Positions 42,188 to 50,342 of a stretch of 64,000 nt of DNA are shown here, piece after piece. Positions within the stretch are counted from its first letter, which is position 1, and each line of letters starts with the position of its first letter. The DNA comes from JANQOZ01 sp045106555. Its GTDB lineage: Bacteria > Pseudomonadota > Gammaproteobacteria > Xanthomonadales > SZUA-38. The stretch is taken from the NCBI GenBank assembly GCA_045106555.1, contig JBGCET010000005.1, forward strand, positions 1-64,000, given 5' to 3'. A program made the position numbers and the translations under genes. The notes under the pieces are model-generated. The model saw only the letters and a program-made list of their open reading frames with translations. It was not told where the DNA came from and searched no databases.

Positions 42188-42802
42188 TCACTGCACCACG
42201 CCCCACTTCAGCGCGGTTTTCAGGTCATCCACGTCATCCAGGTCGTGCCCAAGCGGCAGCTCGGTAAGTGTCCATCCCAAACGGGTGATTCGCTCAAGAC
42301 TTTGGCCCCAAACCTTCGAACTGCCCCATTGAACGTCGCGAAACAGTATCGAATGTGACTGCGCAGGTGCCACCAGGTAGTACCCGCCGTCCGCGCTGGG
42401 TCCCAGCACCACGTCCGCTCCGCGCTCCAAGGCATCTGAAGCCAGGCGCAGACGGCCCGGCGATAAATCGATGCAATCAGAGCCCACCAGCAAAACCCGC
42501 GGGTAGCGCTTTTGCCCGTGCACCAGCGCGTGGTGCATACGCTGTCCCAGGTCGCCGCCCGCCTGTGTATGCACGGCAACATTCATGTCGCTGCCGGTTA
42601 GCAGGTCTGACATCGCCTCTCCATCGGCACCCTGCATCCACACCTCCAGATCAAATCCACTGGATGCCACCTGGAGCAAAGTGAAGCGCAAGAGCTGACG
42701 ATAGACGTCCAGAGCCCGCTCGGCCCCAACGCCGGCGGTCAGGCGAGATTTCACTTCACCTAGCACCGGCGCGCGAGCAAATACCTGAACCAAAGTGTTC
42801 AT
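42188..42802 (-). CDS. TIGR04282/DUF2064-family glycosyltransferase-like protein
   Basis: A 204-residue nucleotidyl/glycosyl-transferase-fold protein of the DUF2064 group, annotated in databases as arsenosugar-biosynthesis glycosyltransferase TIGR04282. Motifs: the N-terminal VFARAPVLGEVKSRLT (residues 7-22), LLVGSDCIDLSP with the DxD-like acid site, and the diagnostic VLGPSADGGYYLVA. The chemical role in this organism is unproven. Its start overlaps the stop of the neighbouring TIGR04283-type gene by 4 bases (ATGA), and both families co-occur widely. No arsM or radical-SAM arsenosugar gene is visible nearby. Confidence 0.88.
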   Translation of the reverse strand: MNTLVQVFARAPVLGEVKSRLTAGVGAERALDVYRQLLRFTLLQVASSGFDLEVWMQGADGEAMSDLLTGSDMNVAVHTQAGGDLGQRMHHALVHGQKRYPRVLLVGSDCIDLSPGRLRLASDALERGADVVLGPSADGGYYLVAPAQSHSILFRDVQWGSSKVWGQSLERITRLGWTLTELPLGHDLDDVDDLKTALKWGVVQ

Positions 42803-43494
42803 CCCCGTGGTGCCCGTCGCTGGTAGTAGGCCGCCAGCCGGGAAGGATCAACGCCCAGGAAGTACGCACTGCGCAGAATCCACATTTCCAGCACCGTGCG
42901 GACAATTCCTCGCTGCTCCCAGCGCCGACTTGAGGTTACCAGCGGCAGCGACGCGATACACGGCTTAGCCAGGGATTTCAGTTTTTTGCTCATGGCCACG
43001 TCTTCCATTAACGGCAGCTGAGGGATGCCGCCAATCTGATCCAGTAGCGACCGGCGGACAAAAATACCCTGATCACCCGTGGCGACACTCGTCAACCGGG
43101 TGCGCAGATTAATCCCCCGCTCCACCACCCGCAACCCGGGCGCGGCGCCGCTTAACCGCACGGGGAAAAAGCCCCAGGCACAATCGGCCAGACGCTGCAG
43201 CGCAGCCATGTGGCGGGAATTTACTTGACTATCTGCATGTAAAAACCAAATTAGTGGCGCCCGGCTCGCTTCAACCCCAGCCTGCATTTGATGCGCCCGG
43301 CCGACCTTTGTTGAAAGCACTTGGTCAACAAACGGGTCTGCCAAGGTAGCACTTTGATCAATGCTGCCGCCGTCAACGGCCAGCAGCTGGGCCCCACACC
43401 GGCGCAGCGCTTGCAACCCAGACAGGGTTGCCTCGATGATGGCGGCCTCGTTGCGCATCGGCACCACCACAGTTAGCCAGGGTTTGTCTGGCAT
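42799..43494 (-). CDS. TIGR04283-family GT2 glycosyltransferase
   Basis: A 231-residue GT-A family 2 glycosyltransferase, of the TIGR04283 group that pairs with TIGR04282. It shows LTVVVPMRNEAAIIEATLSG at the N-terminus, AVDGGSIDQSA for the nucleotide site, and FLHADSQVNS as the DxD-type motif. TGDQGIFVRRSLLDQIGG and LMEDVAMSKKLK fit the acceptor-side GT2 blocks. ATG 43494 is used because the upstream in-frame stretch to 43596 is unlike the family and overlaps the divergent gene. It is divergent from the TVP38 fusion with 18 bases between starts. Confidence 0.87.
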   Translation of the reverse strand: MPDKPWLTVVVPMRNEAAIIEATLSGLQALRRCGAQLLAVDGGSIDQSATLADPFVDQVLSTKVGRAHQMQAGVEASRAPLIWFLHADSQVNSRHMAALQRLADCAWGFFPVRLSGAAPGLRVVERGINLRTRLTSVATGDQGIFVRRSLLDQIGGIPQLPLMEDVAMSKKLKSLAKPCIASLPLVTSSRRWEQRGIVRTVLEMWILRSAYFLGVDPSRLAAYYQRRAPRG

Positions 43495-43512
43495 CAGAGG
43501 AAGGAGAACGTC

Positions 43513-45642
43513 GTGAAAAGCTGGTTCAAGATCATCATCGTGGTCTTTATGGTGGCGGCTATTGTTGCCTTCTTTGTATTTGACCTGGGTCAGCACCTTT
43601 CGCTGGCAGCCATCAAAGGTCGTCTGGCAGAATTCAGAGCCTATCAGAGTGAAAATGCGGCGCTCACTGCAGGGTTGTTTTTTGCTCTCTATGTACTGGT
43701 TACCGGGCTTTCTTTGCCGGGGGCGGTGTTGCTGACGCTCCTTGCCGGCGCGTTATTTGGCCTGGGAACCGGCACCCTGATTGTGTCCTTCGCCTCCACC
43801 CTTGGCGCGACGCTGGCATTTTTGGCGGCCAGGCTTGTGCTGGGAGACAGCATTCGCAAACGTTTTCCCAAGGCGTTTGACACCTTTGATCGCGGCATGG
43901 AAAAAGAAGGCGCGTTCTATCTGTTTTCGCTGCGCCTGATTCCGTTGTTTCCGTTTTTTGTCATCAACCTGGTAATGGGGTTGACGCGAATCCGCACACT
44001 CACCTTCGCCGGCGTCAGTCAGCTGGGCATGCTGCCGGGCACACTGGCATTCGTCAACGCCGGCGAGCAGCTTGCCTCGCTGGAGTCCGTCGGAGACATC
44101 GCCAGCCCCACCCTGATCGGCTCATTTGTCGTGCTGGGCATGATTCCGCTGATCGGTAAGCGTGTCGTCAATTTCATTCGTCAGCGCAAGCTCTACGCCG
44201 ATTTTCCGAAACCCGACAATATCCAGCGTAATATTATCGCGGTGGGGGGCGGATCGGCGGGCCTGGTCACGTCATTTATCGCCGCGGCAGTGAAGGCCAA
44301 AGTGGCTTTGGTGACCGATGACAAGATGGGCGGTGACTGCCTGTACACCGGCTGCGTGCCCTCCAAGTCTCTGCTGCGCAGCGCGCGCTTTATGCAGGAC
44401 GTCAAACACCACAAGAACTTCGGTTTTTCCGCTGCCTCAGCGTCGGTGGACTTCTCGGCAGTCATGCAGCGGGTACAAAAAATTATCCAGACCATTGAGC
44501 CCCACGACTCACCGGAGCGCTATGAATCTCTGGGCGTTGAGTGTGTAAGCGGCCGCGCACGCATCGTATCGCCGTGGGAAGTTGAGGTAGACGGAAAACG
44601 CTTAAGCGCCTCAAACATCGTTATCGCCACCGGCGGCAAGCCCTTTGTGCCGCCAATCACTGGCATCGAAGACTGTAACTACCTCACCTCCGACACGCTT
44701 TGGGAGCTTGAGGCGCTGCCGAAAAAGCTGGTGATTTTGGGCGGCGGGCCCATTGGCTGCGAAATGGCCCAGGCCTTCGCTCGCCTTGGCAGCGACGTTC
44801 AACTGGTTGAGCGAGGCACACGAATATTGTCTCGAGAAGATGAAGATGCCGCTGAAGTGGTGCAGCGGGCGCTGCATGATGACGGCGTCAACCTTCGGCT
44901 GGGATTTTCCGCCGTTGAGGTGGAAAACGCCAACACGCTGGTTTGCGACGGGCCCGATGGGCTACAAAAACTGCCCTTCGACCGTCTGCTTATCGCCGTC
45001 GGGCGCAAAGCCAACACCCAGGGCTTGGGGCTTGAAGAGCTGGGTATCGAAACCGAGCGCAACGGCACCGTGTCGGTGAATGAACATCTGCAGACTCGAT
45101 TCCCCAATATTTATGCCTGTGGCGACGTCATTGGCCCCTACCAATTCACCCACTCTGCCTCTCACGAGGCCTGGTATTGCGCGGTCAATGCCCTGTTTGG
45201 CAAATTCAAAAAGTTCCGCGTGGACTACAGCGTATTGCCCTGGGTGACCTTCACCGAACCCGAACTGGCCCGAGTAGGCTTAAGTGAGTCCGAGGCGAAA
45301 GAACGAGGCGTTGACCACCAGGTCATTCAGTATTCGCTTGAGGGGCTGGATCGCGCGTTGGCTGATGAAGCCGCAACCGGCTTCGTGAAAGTCATCACCG
45401 CTGGCAAAAGTGACCGAATCCTGGGCGCCACCGTGGTCGGCCATCATGGCGGCGAGCTGCTGGCAGAATTCACCCTGGCGATGAAACACGGCCTGGGTCT
45501 GAAAAAAATCATGGGCACCGTTCACCCCTACCCGACCTTCAGTGAAGCCACAAAATTTGCTGCCGGACGCTGGCAGGATGCCAACAAGCCAATGTGGCTG
45601 ATGCCCTGGCTGGAGAAATTTCACCGCTGGAGCCGATCATGA
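43513..45642 (+). CDS. TVP38/TMEM64 - pyridine nucleotide-disulfide oxidoreductase fusion
   Basis: A 709-residue fusion. Residues 1 to about 225 form a TVP38/TMEM64 (SNARE-associated) membrane domain with LSLPGAVLLTLLAGALFG and FYLFSLRLIPLFPFFVIN. Residues about 238-709 form a mercuric-reductase/dihydrolipoamide-dehydrogenase-like flavoenzyme: FAD motif VGGGSAGLV (244-252), redox pair Cys276-LYTG-Cys281, NAD(P) motif LGGGPIGCEMA, and the dimer-interface HPYPTFSE with His671. No extra N-terminal HMA or C-terminal cysteine pair for mercury is seen, so mercury reduction is not supported. GTG 43513 follows a strong AGGAAGGAG. The stop overlaps the DUF547 gene by 4 bases. Confidence 0.9.
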   Translation: MKSWFKIIIVVFMVAAIVAFFVFDLGQHLSLAAIKGRLAEFRAYQSENAALTAGLFFALYVLVTGLSLPGAVLLTLLAGALFGLGTGTLIVSFASTLGATLAFLAARLVLGDSIRKRFPKAFDTFDRGMEKEGAFYLFSLRLIPLFPFFVINLVMGLTRIRTLTFAGVSQLGMLPGTLAFVNAGEQLASLESVGDIASPTLIGSFVVLGMIPLIGKRVVNFIRQRKLYADFPKPDNIQRNIIAVGGGSAGLVTSFIAAAVKAKVALVTDDKMGGDCLYTGCVPSKSLLRSARFMQDVKHHKNFGFSAASASVDFSAVMQRVQKIIQTIEPHDSPERYESLGVECVSGRARIVSPWEVEVDGKRLSASNIVIATGGKPFVPPITGIEDCNYLTSDTLWELEALPKKLVILGGGPIGCEMAQAFARLGSDVQLVERGTRILSREDEDAAEVVQRALHDDGVNLRLGFSAVEVENANTLVCDGPDGLQKLPFDRLLIAVGRKANTQGLGLEELGIETERNGTVSVNEHLQTRFPNIYACGDVIGPYQFTHSASHEAWYCAVNALFGKFKKFRVDYSVLPWVTFTEPELARVGLSESEAKERGVDHQVIQYSLEGLDRALADEAATGFVKVITAGKSDRILGATVVGHHGGELLAEFTLAMKHGLGLKKIMGTVHPYPTFSEATKFAAGRWQDANKPMWLMPWLEKFHRWSRS

Positions 45643-46454
45643 AAACACCCATAACGTGCCGCCGCTTCCTAGCCGGTTTGGCAGCCAGCCTCTTAACATG
45701 GCCGGCTTTCGCTCAAATCAGCGAGCCCAACATCGGCCTTAAAGACTACGAAAACGTCCTGCAAAATTCGGTCAAACCCAACGACCAGGGTACCGCCAGC
45801 GAAGTGGACTATGCCTGGCTTGCCCAACATCAGGCTGACCTGGACGCCGTGACCGATACATTCAGCGGGGTGTCTGAAGCCGATTTTTCCCGCTGGTCTG
45901 ATGATGCCCAGCTGGCGTTCCTGATCAACGCCTACAACGCCTTTACCCTCCAGCTGATTTTGACCAAGTACCCGGACCTGGAATCCATCAAAGACCTGGG
46001 CTCTCTGTTTCGTTCGCCCTGGAAGCAGAAATTCGTCGCATTGCTGGGCAAGACCCGTAGCTTGGACGATATCGAGCACACGATGATCAGAGGTCAATTT
46101 GATGAACCGCGAATTCACGCAGCAGTAAACTGTGCGTCTTGTGGCTGCCCCGCGCTGCTGGCTCAGCCCTTTAAGGCGGAAACGCTGGATCAACAGCTTC
46201 ATCAGGCCATGAGCCGTTTTCTGGCTGACGCAGAACGAAATTACTTTGAGGCGTCCAGCAAAACGCTGTGGTTGTCGCCGCTGTTTGACTGGTACGGCGA
46301 GGATTTTGAGAAGTCCGCCGGTAGCGTAGAACGCTACGCAAGAGACTATTCAGGACCATTAGGCTGGCCGCCAAGCCCCGCAGACACAAAGCTTAGAATT
46401 CGCTTTACCGACTACGACTGGCAGCTTAACGACCTGGGGCGCTGCGCCGACTGA
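45639..46454 (+). CDS. secreted DUF547 protein
   Basis: A 271-residue DUF547 protein with an N-terminal signal (residues 1 to about 25, ending PAFA-Q). The CRRFLAGL stretch is weakly Tat-like. The core reads LAFLINAYNAFTLQLIL (about 90-106), then LDDIEHTMIRGQF, and HAAVNCASCGCPALL with conserved Cys residues. DUF547 proteins are of unknown activity and have been compared with cysteine-active enzymes. The family frequently accompanies TVP38-oxidoreductase fusions. ATG 45639 overlaps the previous stop. Its tail overlaps the convergent kdkA by 29 bases. Confidence 0.88.
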   Translation: MKTPITCRRFLAGLAASLLTWPAFAQISEPNIGLKDYENVLQNSVKPNDQGTASEVDYAWLAQHQADLDAVTDTFSGVSEADFSRWSDDAQLAFLINAYNAFTLQLILTKYPDLESIKDLGSLFRSPWKQKFVALLGKTRSLDDIEHTMIRGQFDEPRIHAAVNCASCGCPALLAQPFKAETLDQQLHQAMSRFLADAERNYFEASSKTLWLSPLFDWYGEDFEKSAGSVERYARDYSGPLGWPPSPADTKLRIRFTDYDWQLNDLGRCAD

Positions 46455-47232
46455 CTGCCGGGGATGGGGCTGACCGTTTCAGTTCATCGACGTCGATCCC
46501 GGCCCGTATGCTGGATTCCATGTCGACCAAGGACGTCCACGCTGCAGCAATTTCTCGGTGACGCAAGGGATTGCTCACCTTAAGCACGGAACGTCGCAGA
46601 CGTTTCAGCGTGGCTTGTTGCCAGGCACCAGGCGGCACAACAGTGCCGCGATCAAAGTCGATGATGCTAACCGTGTCGCCTGAAAGCAAGATGTTGTGGC
46701 AATTGAGATCCGCATGGTGAATACCCGCGACCTGAAACCGGCCCACGACCTCACCCACTTGTCTAAACGTGGCGTCAAGTGATTCAACGGTAAAACTGTC
46801 GCTGCCCAACCACTGGGCCAAAGTCTGCTCATGAGGCACAAAGCGGGTGATGAGATCTGCCTGATACATGGGGCCCTGTCGCTGGTATCGAGCCGCCACA
46901 GGTACGCAAGTGGGTAAACCCCAATCCACCAGCAGGCGTAACAATTCAAATTCTCGCACCGCGCGAACTCGCTGATGACCAGCAAATAGATAACGATCGT
47001 GGATAACCCTGCCAATCATGCCGCCGCGTTGATAGTGGCGAAGAACCCAGCGTTCATCGTCATGACGCACCACCGACACTTTGCCCCGGCCGCTGGCGCT
47101 GTCAACCTGTTGATTTCGTGCGACCCAGTAGCCTGGGTCAAACCACTCGACCGGCGCGGCGCTGTTGCTCACGGCTGGGTTGGTTAAAATAACCGTTGAG
47201 CCGACTCGAGATAGTATTCCCTGTTCCACCAC
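46426..47232 (-). CDS. kdkA: 3-deoxy-D-manno-octulosonic acid kinase (KdkA-like)
   Basis: A 268-residue sugar kinase of the protein-kinase-like fold that phosphorylates Kdo in lipid A-Kdo. It keeps GRGKVSVVRHDDERWVLRHY near the N-terminus, the catalytic loop HHADLNCHNILL and the metal site IIDFDRG. Length matches Haemophilus KdkA (about 240) plus a C-terminal extension. Several starts are possible: TTG 47265, GTG 47232 or GTG 47229. I take GTG 47232 because homologues begin about 30 residues before the GRG motif. It is divergent from a heptosyltransferase, an LPS-core context. Confidence 0.87.
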   Translation of the reverse strand: MVEQGILSRVGSTVILTNPAVSNSAAPVEWFDPGYWVARNQQVDSASGRGKVSVVRHDDERWVLRHYQRGGMIGRVIHDRYLFAGHQRVRAVREFELLRLLVDWGLPTCVPVAARYQRQGPMYQADLITRFVPHEQTLAQWLGSDSFTVESLDATFRQVGEVVGRFQVAGIHHADLNCHNILLSGDTVSIIDFDRGTVVPPGAWQQATLKRLRRSVLKVSNPLRHREIAAAWTSLVDMESSIRAGIDVDELKRSAPSPAVSRRSAPGR

Positions 47233-47267
47233 CCCATTATGCGCAACGAGGCGGCCTTGCACCAATC

Positions 47268-48311
47268 ATGAAACGAATCTGTTTGTTAAGACTCTCAGCT
47301 TTGGGGGACGTAACCCACACGCTCGCGGTTGTCAGGGCACTGCAGGCAGCGCTGCCCGACGCAGACATTACCTGGATCATTGGAAAACTGGAGCACCGAC
47401 TGATGGACGGCCTGGAGGGTGTCAGGCTGCTGGTTTTCGATAAGGGCGCAGGATTGGCCGCGTATCAAGATTTACGAAAATCTCTTGCCGGACAACGTTT
47501 TGATGTGTTGCTTCATCAGCAGGTTGCGCTGAGAGCGAACATCGCCTCAATGTTGATTAAAGCCACGCAAAAAATCGGTTTTGACGCTGAACGTGCCCGG
47601 GATGGACACGGGCTGTTTGTCAATCAACGAATTGAGGCCCAGTCAGGACAGCATGTGCTGGACGCTCTGATGTCCTTTCTAAGGCCCATGAACCTGCCGC
47701 TTCCACAAACGCCTTCGTGGAATTTGCCCCTGAAAGATACCGATTTGGACTTTGCCAGCCGTCATATCATTTCTGACCGGCCTGTATTGACTCTATGCCC
47801 CGTGTCCTCACATCCTCTGCGCAACTGGCGCCCCGAGCGTTATGCCGCCGTGGCTGACCACGCCGTCACTCGCCATAACATGCAGGTAATTATTGCTGGT
47901 GGCCCCAGCAAGTTCGAGCAACAGTTCAACGAGTCAATCACTCAGGCCATGGCACAAACTGCGCTTAACCTGACGGGTAAGGACACGCTGAAGGAACTGG
48001 CAGGATTGCTGGGGAGGTCCGATCTGGTCATCGCACCGGATACGGGTCCACTGCACATCGCCAACGCCATGGGCACGCCGGTTTTGGGATTACACGCCGC
48101 CAGCAACCCCTATCGCAGCGGCGCTTATCACTGGGCACATATCAGTGCGGACCGCTACAACGATGCGGCGAAAAAATACTTGCGAAAACCTGCTGACCAG
48201 CTGCGCTGGGGGCAAAAGATCGAACGCGATGGGGTGATGGATTTAGTGACGATTGCTGACGTGATCAGCCGAATGGATCGCCACCTTCAAGACCCAATCT
48301 CAACGCCCTAG
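47268..48311 (+). CDS. glycosyltransferase family 9 (heptosyltransferase I-like)
   Basis: A 347-residue GT9 glycosyltransferase, most like ADP-heptose:LPS heptosyltransferases of the inner core. Motifs: LLRLSALGDVTHTLAVV at the N-terminus, CPVSSHPLRNWRPERYAAVA in the middle, and the donor-site block LVIAPDTGPLHIANAMGTPVLGL. It acts at the cytoplasmic face of the inner membrane. ATG 47268 is chosen over the longer frame from 47196 because the conserved start lies directly after it. The stop overlaps the acyltransferase start (TAGTG). Confidence 0.9.
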   Translation: MKRICLLRLSALGDVTHTLAVVRALQAALPDADITWIIGKLEHRLMDGLEGVRLLVFDKGAGLAAYQDLRKSLAGQRFDVLLHQQVALRANIASMLIKATQKIGFDAERARDGHGLFVNQRIEAQSGQHVLDALMSFLRPMNLPLPQTPSWNLPLKDTDLDFASRHIISDRPVLTLCPVSSHPLRNWRPERYAAVADHAVTRHNMQVIIAGGPSKFEQQFNESITQAMAQTALNLTGKDTLKELAGLLGRSDLVIAPDTGPLHIANAMGTPVLGLHAASNPYRSGAYHWAHISADRYNDAAKKYLRKPADQLRWGQKIERDGVMDLVTIADVISRMDRHLQDPISTP

Positions 48312-49318
48312 TGTCAATTCCGCAGCGCCCAGAACCAAAGCACACCCCGCTGGCAACTGTCACCGCATTACGGGGCCTAGCTGCCGGCTGGGTCATGATC
48401 TTTCACCTGACTAACGGACAAGCAACAATCCCCAATACCACGGCGTTGCGCAGTATGGGTTCCTGGGGATGGCTTGGCGTTGAGGTGTTTTTCGTCTTGT
48501 CAGGCTTTGTGATGGGCCTGTCCTTAGATCGGGCCAAATACCGGCCTCGTCATCAGTTCGGGTCATTCATGCGGCGACGATTATTGCGACTGACACCACC
48601 ATATCTGGTAACCATCGCATTGACGCTCCTGCTTTGGTTTGCCTCAACGCTGGTGCCTCAGTACCGTGGCACCGGCCCCGACCTTTCTGTACTTCAGGTT
48701 TTTCTCAACATCACCTACATGGCGGGTATCTTCAATCAGCCGTGGATCAATCCGGTATTCTGGACACTGGCATTGGAACTGCAGTTTTATCTACTGCTGG
48801 CGGGGGTTTTTCCGCTACTGACAGGTCGCCGCCGATGGCTCACAGTTTTGGCAGTGGTTGCCTGTATCAGCTGTCCACTGGTGTTTTCTGATGAACGATT
48901 GGTTACCTATTGGCTAAGCCTGTTTGGCAGCGGCCTGCTGATCTGGCTGCTGAAGAGCCAGCGATTGCGAATGGCACAGGCTGTGGTCTTGATTACACTC
49001 GCAGCGATAGTCACGTTTGTCACCCACGGGCTTATGGTCGGCCTGGTGGTTGTCAGCGTGACCGGAGTGCTTGCATTAAAAGACATGCGTCCAATCCGCT
49101 GGATCAACTATCTGGGACTGATCAGCTACTCGGTTTACCTTTTGCATATTCCCATCGGAGGCCGGGTCATGAATCTGATGGGCAGACTGCCCTCAAGTCC
49201 CTGGACTGATTTGCTTGCATTGGCCGCGGCCACGGTTTGCTCGCTGGTGGCCGCGGCCGCACTTTATCGCTGGGTTGAAAAACCATCCAAGGCGCTGGCC
49301 TCTCAATACGGTTCGTAG
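48311..49318 (+). CDS. acyltransferase-3 family membrane protein
   Basis: A 335-residue integral membrane O-acyltransferase (AT3) with about ten helices. It starts at GTG 48311, overlapping the heptosyltransferase stop. Signatures: VTALRGLAAGWVMIFHLTNG (residues 16-35) with the family His, GVEVFFVLSGFVMGLSL, the arginine-rich MRRRLLRLTPPY, and FWTLALELQFYLLL. Such proteins acylate sugars of LPS or exopolysaccharide. Given neighbours on both sides, LPS core or EPS is the probable acceptor. Its end overlaps the DUF6165-like gene by 16 bases tail-to-tail. Confidence 0.9.
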   Translation: MSIPQRPEPKHTPLATVTALRGLAAGWVMIFHLTNGQATIPNTTALRSMGSWGWLGVEVFFVLSGFVMGLSLDRAKYRPRHQFGSFMRRRLLRLTPPYLVTIALTLLLWFASTLVPQYRGTGPDLSVLQVFLNITYMAGIFNQPWINPVFWTLALELQFYLLLAGVFPLLTGRRRWLTVLAVVACISCPLVFSDERLVTYWLSLFGSGLLIWLLKSQRLRMAQAVVLITLAAIVTFVTHGLMVGLVVVSVTGVLALKDMRPIRWINYLGLISYSVYLLHIPIGGRVMNLMGRLPSSPWTDLLALAAATVCSLVAAAALYRWVEKPSKALASQYGS

Positions 49319-49692
49319 GATTTTTCTTCAACCAGTTCAGAACCCAACGCGATGTTGATTTCTTTTTTGATCGCCGCACGACGATCGTTGGTGACGTAAA
49401 CCGCCCTTGCCAACTCAACGAATCGCTCGTCGAAAGTGTTGGATGCTTCTTTCAGACGAATTTTATCTTCGATGTCCCACAGGCTGGTGTTCACTGTCTT
49501 AAGGCGACTGCGTGCCTCGCTGACCTCATTGACCTTAGCGCCCATCTGTTCCCAAACCTGGGTTAACAACGTCAGCTCACGGCGGACGTTTTCCAGTCTG
49601 TCCGGTTGACTGATGCGATCTGATTTAATTTCCAAGATGGTGATCTTGTCCAGCAACTCACCATAGGACACAGGGACTGAAACCGTGCTCAT
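49303..49692 (-). CDS. small DUF6165-like protein
   Basis: A 129-residue soluble protein resembling the DUF6165 family. It begins VPVSYGELLDKITILEIKSDRI, continues with a helical, coiled-coil-prone centre (QVWEQMGAKVNEVSEARSRL, LWDIEDKIRLKE) and ends TNDRRAAIKKEIN...EEKSYEPY. The function is unknown. Members are often encoded with polysaccharide biosynthesis genes. It is the last gene of the exopolysaccharide cluster on this strand and overlaps the 217-residue gene upstream by 4 bases, so it is probably cotranscribed. Confidence 0.75.
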   Translation of the reverse strand: MSTVSVPVSYGELLDKITILEIKSDRISQPDRLENVRRELTLLTQVWEQMGAKVNEVSEARSRLKTVNTSLWDIEDKIRLKEASNTFDERFVELARAVYVTNDRRAAIKKEINIALGSELVEEKSYEPY

Positions 49693-50342
49693 TGACTTTC
49701 CTTTTCCATTTCCATTTCCATTTCAATAATGCCAAGTCTTTTGCAGTGTTCCTGAGCCAGCGAGTTTTCGCCTGTCAGGCTGCAGGCTGACCCGGCAAAT
49801 CCGTAATCCAGTGAAAGCTCGATAGCCAGCGCCGGTTCTCGCAGGGCGGTCTGAGTCAGCAGCACTTGCTGTCGTTGCCGCTGATCGGGGGACAGATAAT
49901 GCCAGTGAACGCGGGCCAGGGGAAATAGCGCAGCAAAAACCCGCGATTCATTGGGCCCTAAGGTCATTGCCGCATCCATGGCGTCACCAAATTCTTCTGC
50001 TGATGGATCGTTGGCAGCCCACCATCTGGCTGCTCCGACGGCCGGCCGATAGTCATAGGGTCGGGCCTGAGAGATGACAGCGAAATCGCTTAGTACACTG
50101 CGATCAAACGGGTCCCGGGCCATTTTCCAGCGACTGGAGAGCCATCGGAACTGCGGGTCTGGGAGAGCCTGGGCGCTTCGAACCAAGGTGTCGATCTGAG
50201 CGGCCACCGCTGGGGTGGGATGCTCTACCCAGCGATCTAAAGCCGTTTTGGCGAATGCATACATCGACTGCTGCCAGGCGAAAATGCCGGCTACCACTGC
50301 CATCGCCAAGGAACCGCCGGCGAGCAGGAGGCGCGAGCTCAT
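49689..50342 (-). CDS. membrane-anchored helical protein in EPS cluster, unknown
   Basis: A 217-residue protein with one N-terminal signal/anchor helix (LLLAGGSLAMAVVAGIFAW). The rest is helical, with alternating Ala-rich stretches that suggest tetratricopeptide-like packing (PQFRWLSSRWKMARDPFDRS, ESRVFAALFPLARVHWHYLS). I do not recognise the family. The C-terminus carries a TTTCCA triple repeat (49703-49720) encoding alternating Glu and Met. It overlaps the BY-kinase gene and the DUF6165-like gene by 4 bases each, so it is translationally coupled and presumably acts in polysaccharide export or polymerisation. Confidence 0.7.
   Translation of the reverse strand: MSSRLLLAGGSLAMAVVAGIFAWQQSMYAFAKTALDRWVEHPTPAVAAQIDTLVRSAQALPDPQFRWLSSRWKMARDPFDRSVLSDFAVISQARPYDYRPAVGAARWWAANDPSAEEFGDAMDAAMTLGPNESRVFAALFPLARVHWHYLSPDQRQRQQVLLTQTALREPALAIELSLDYGFAGSACSLTGENSLAQEHCKRLGIIEMEMEMEKESQ

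Noticed and set aside
42188..43494. Arsenic-resistance/arsenosugar operon
   Set aside because: Only the TIGR04282/04283 transferases are present; no arsM, arsS or arsenic transporter is seen, and the ArsR-type regulator at 11232 is 31 kb away and lacks metal-binding cysteines.
43513..45642. Mercuric reductase (merA)
   Set aside because: The flavoprotein half has the CxxxxC pair but lacks an N-terminal HMA domain and the C-terminal cysteine pair needed for Hg(II), and no mer genes are near.
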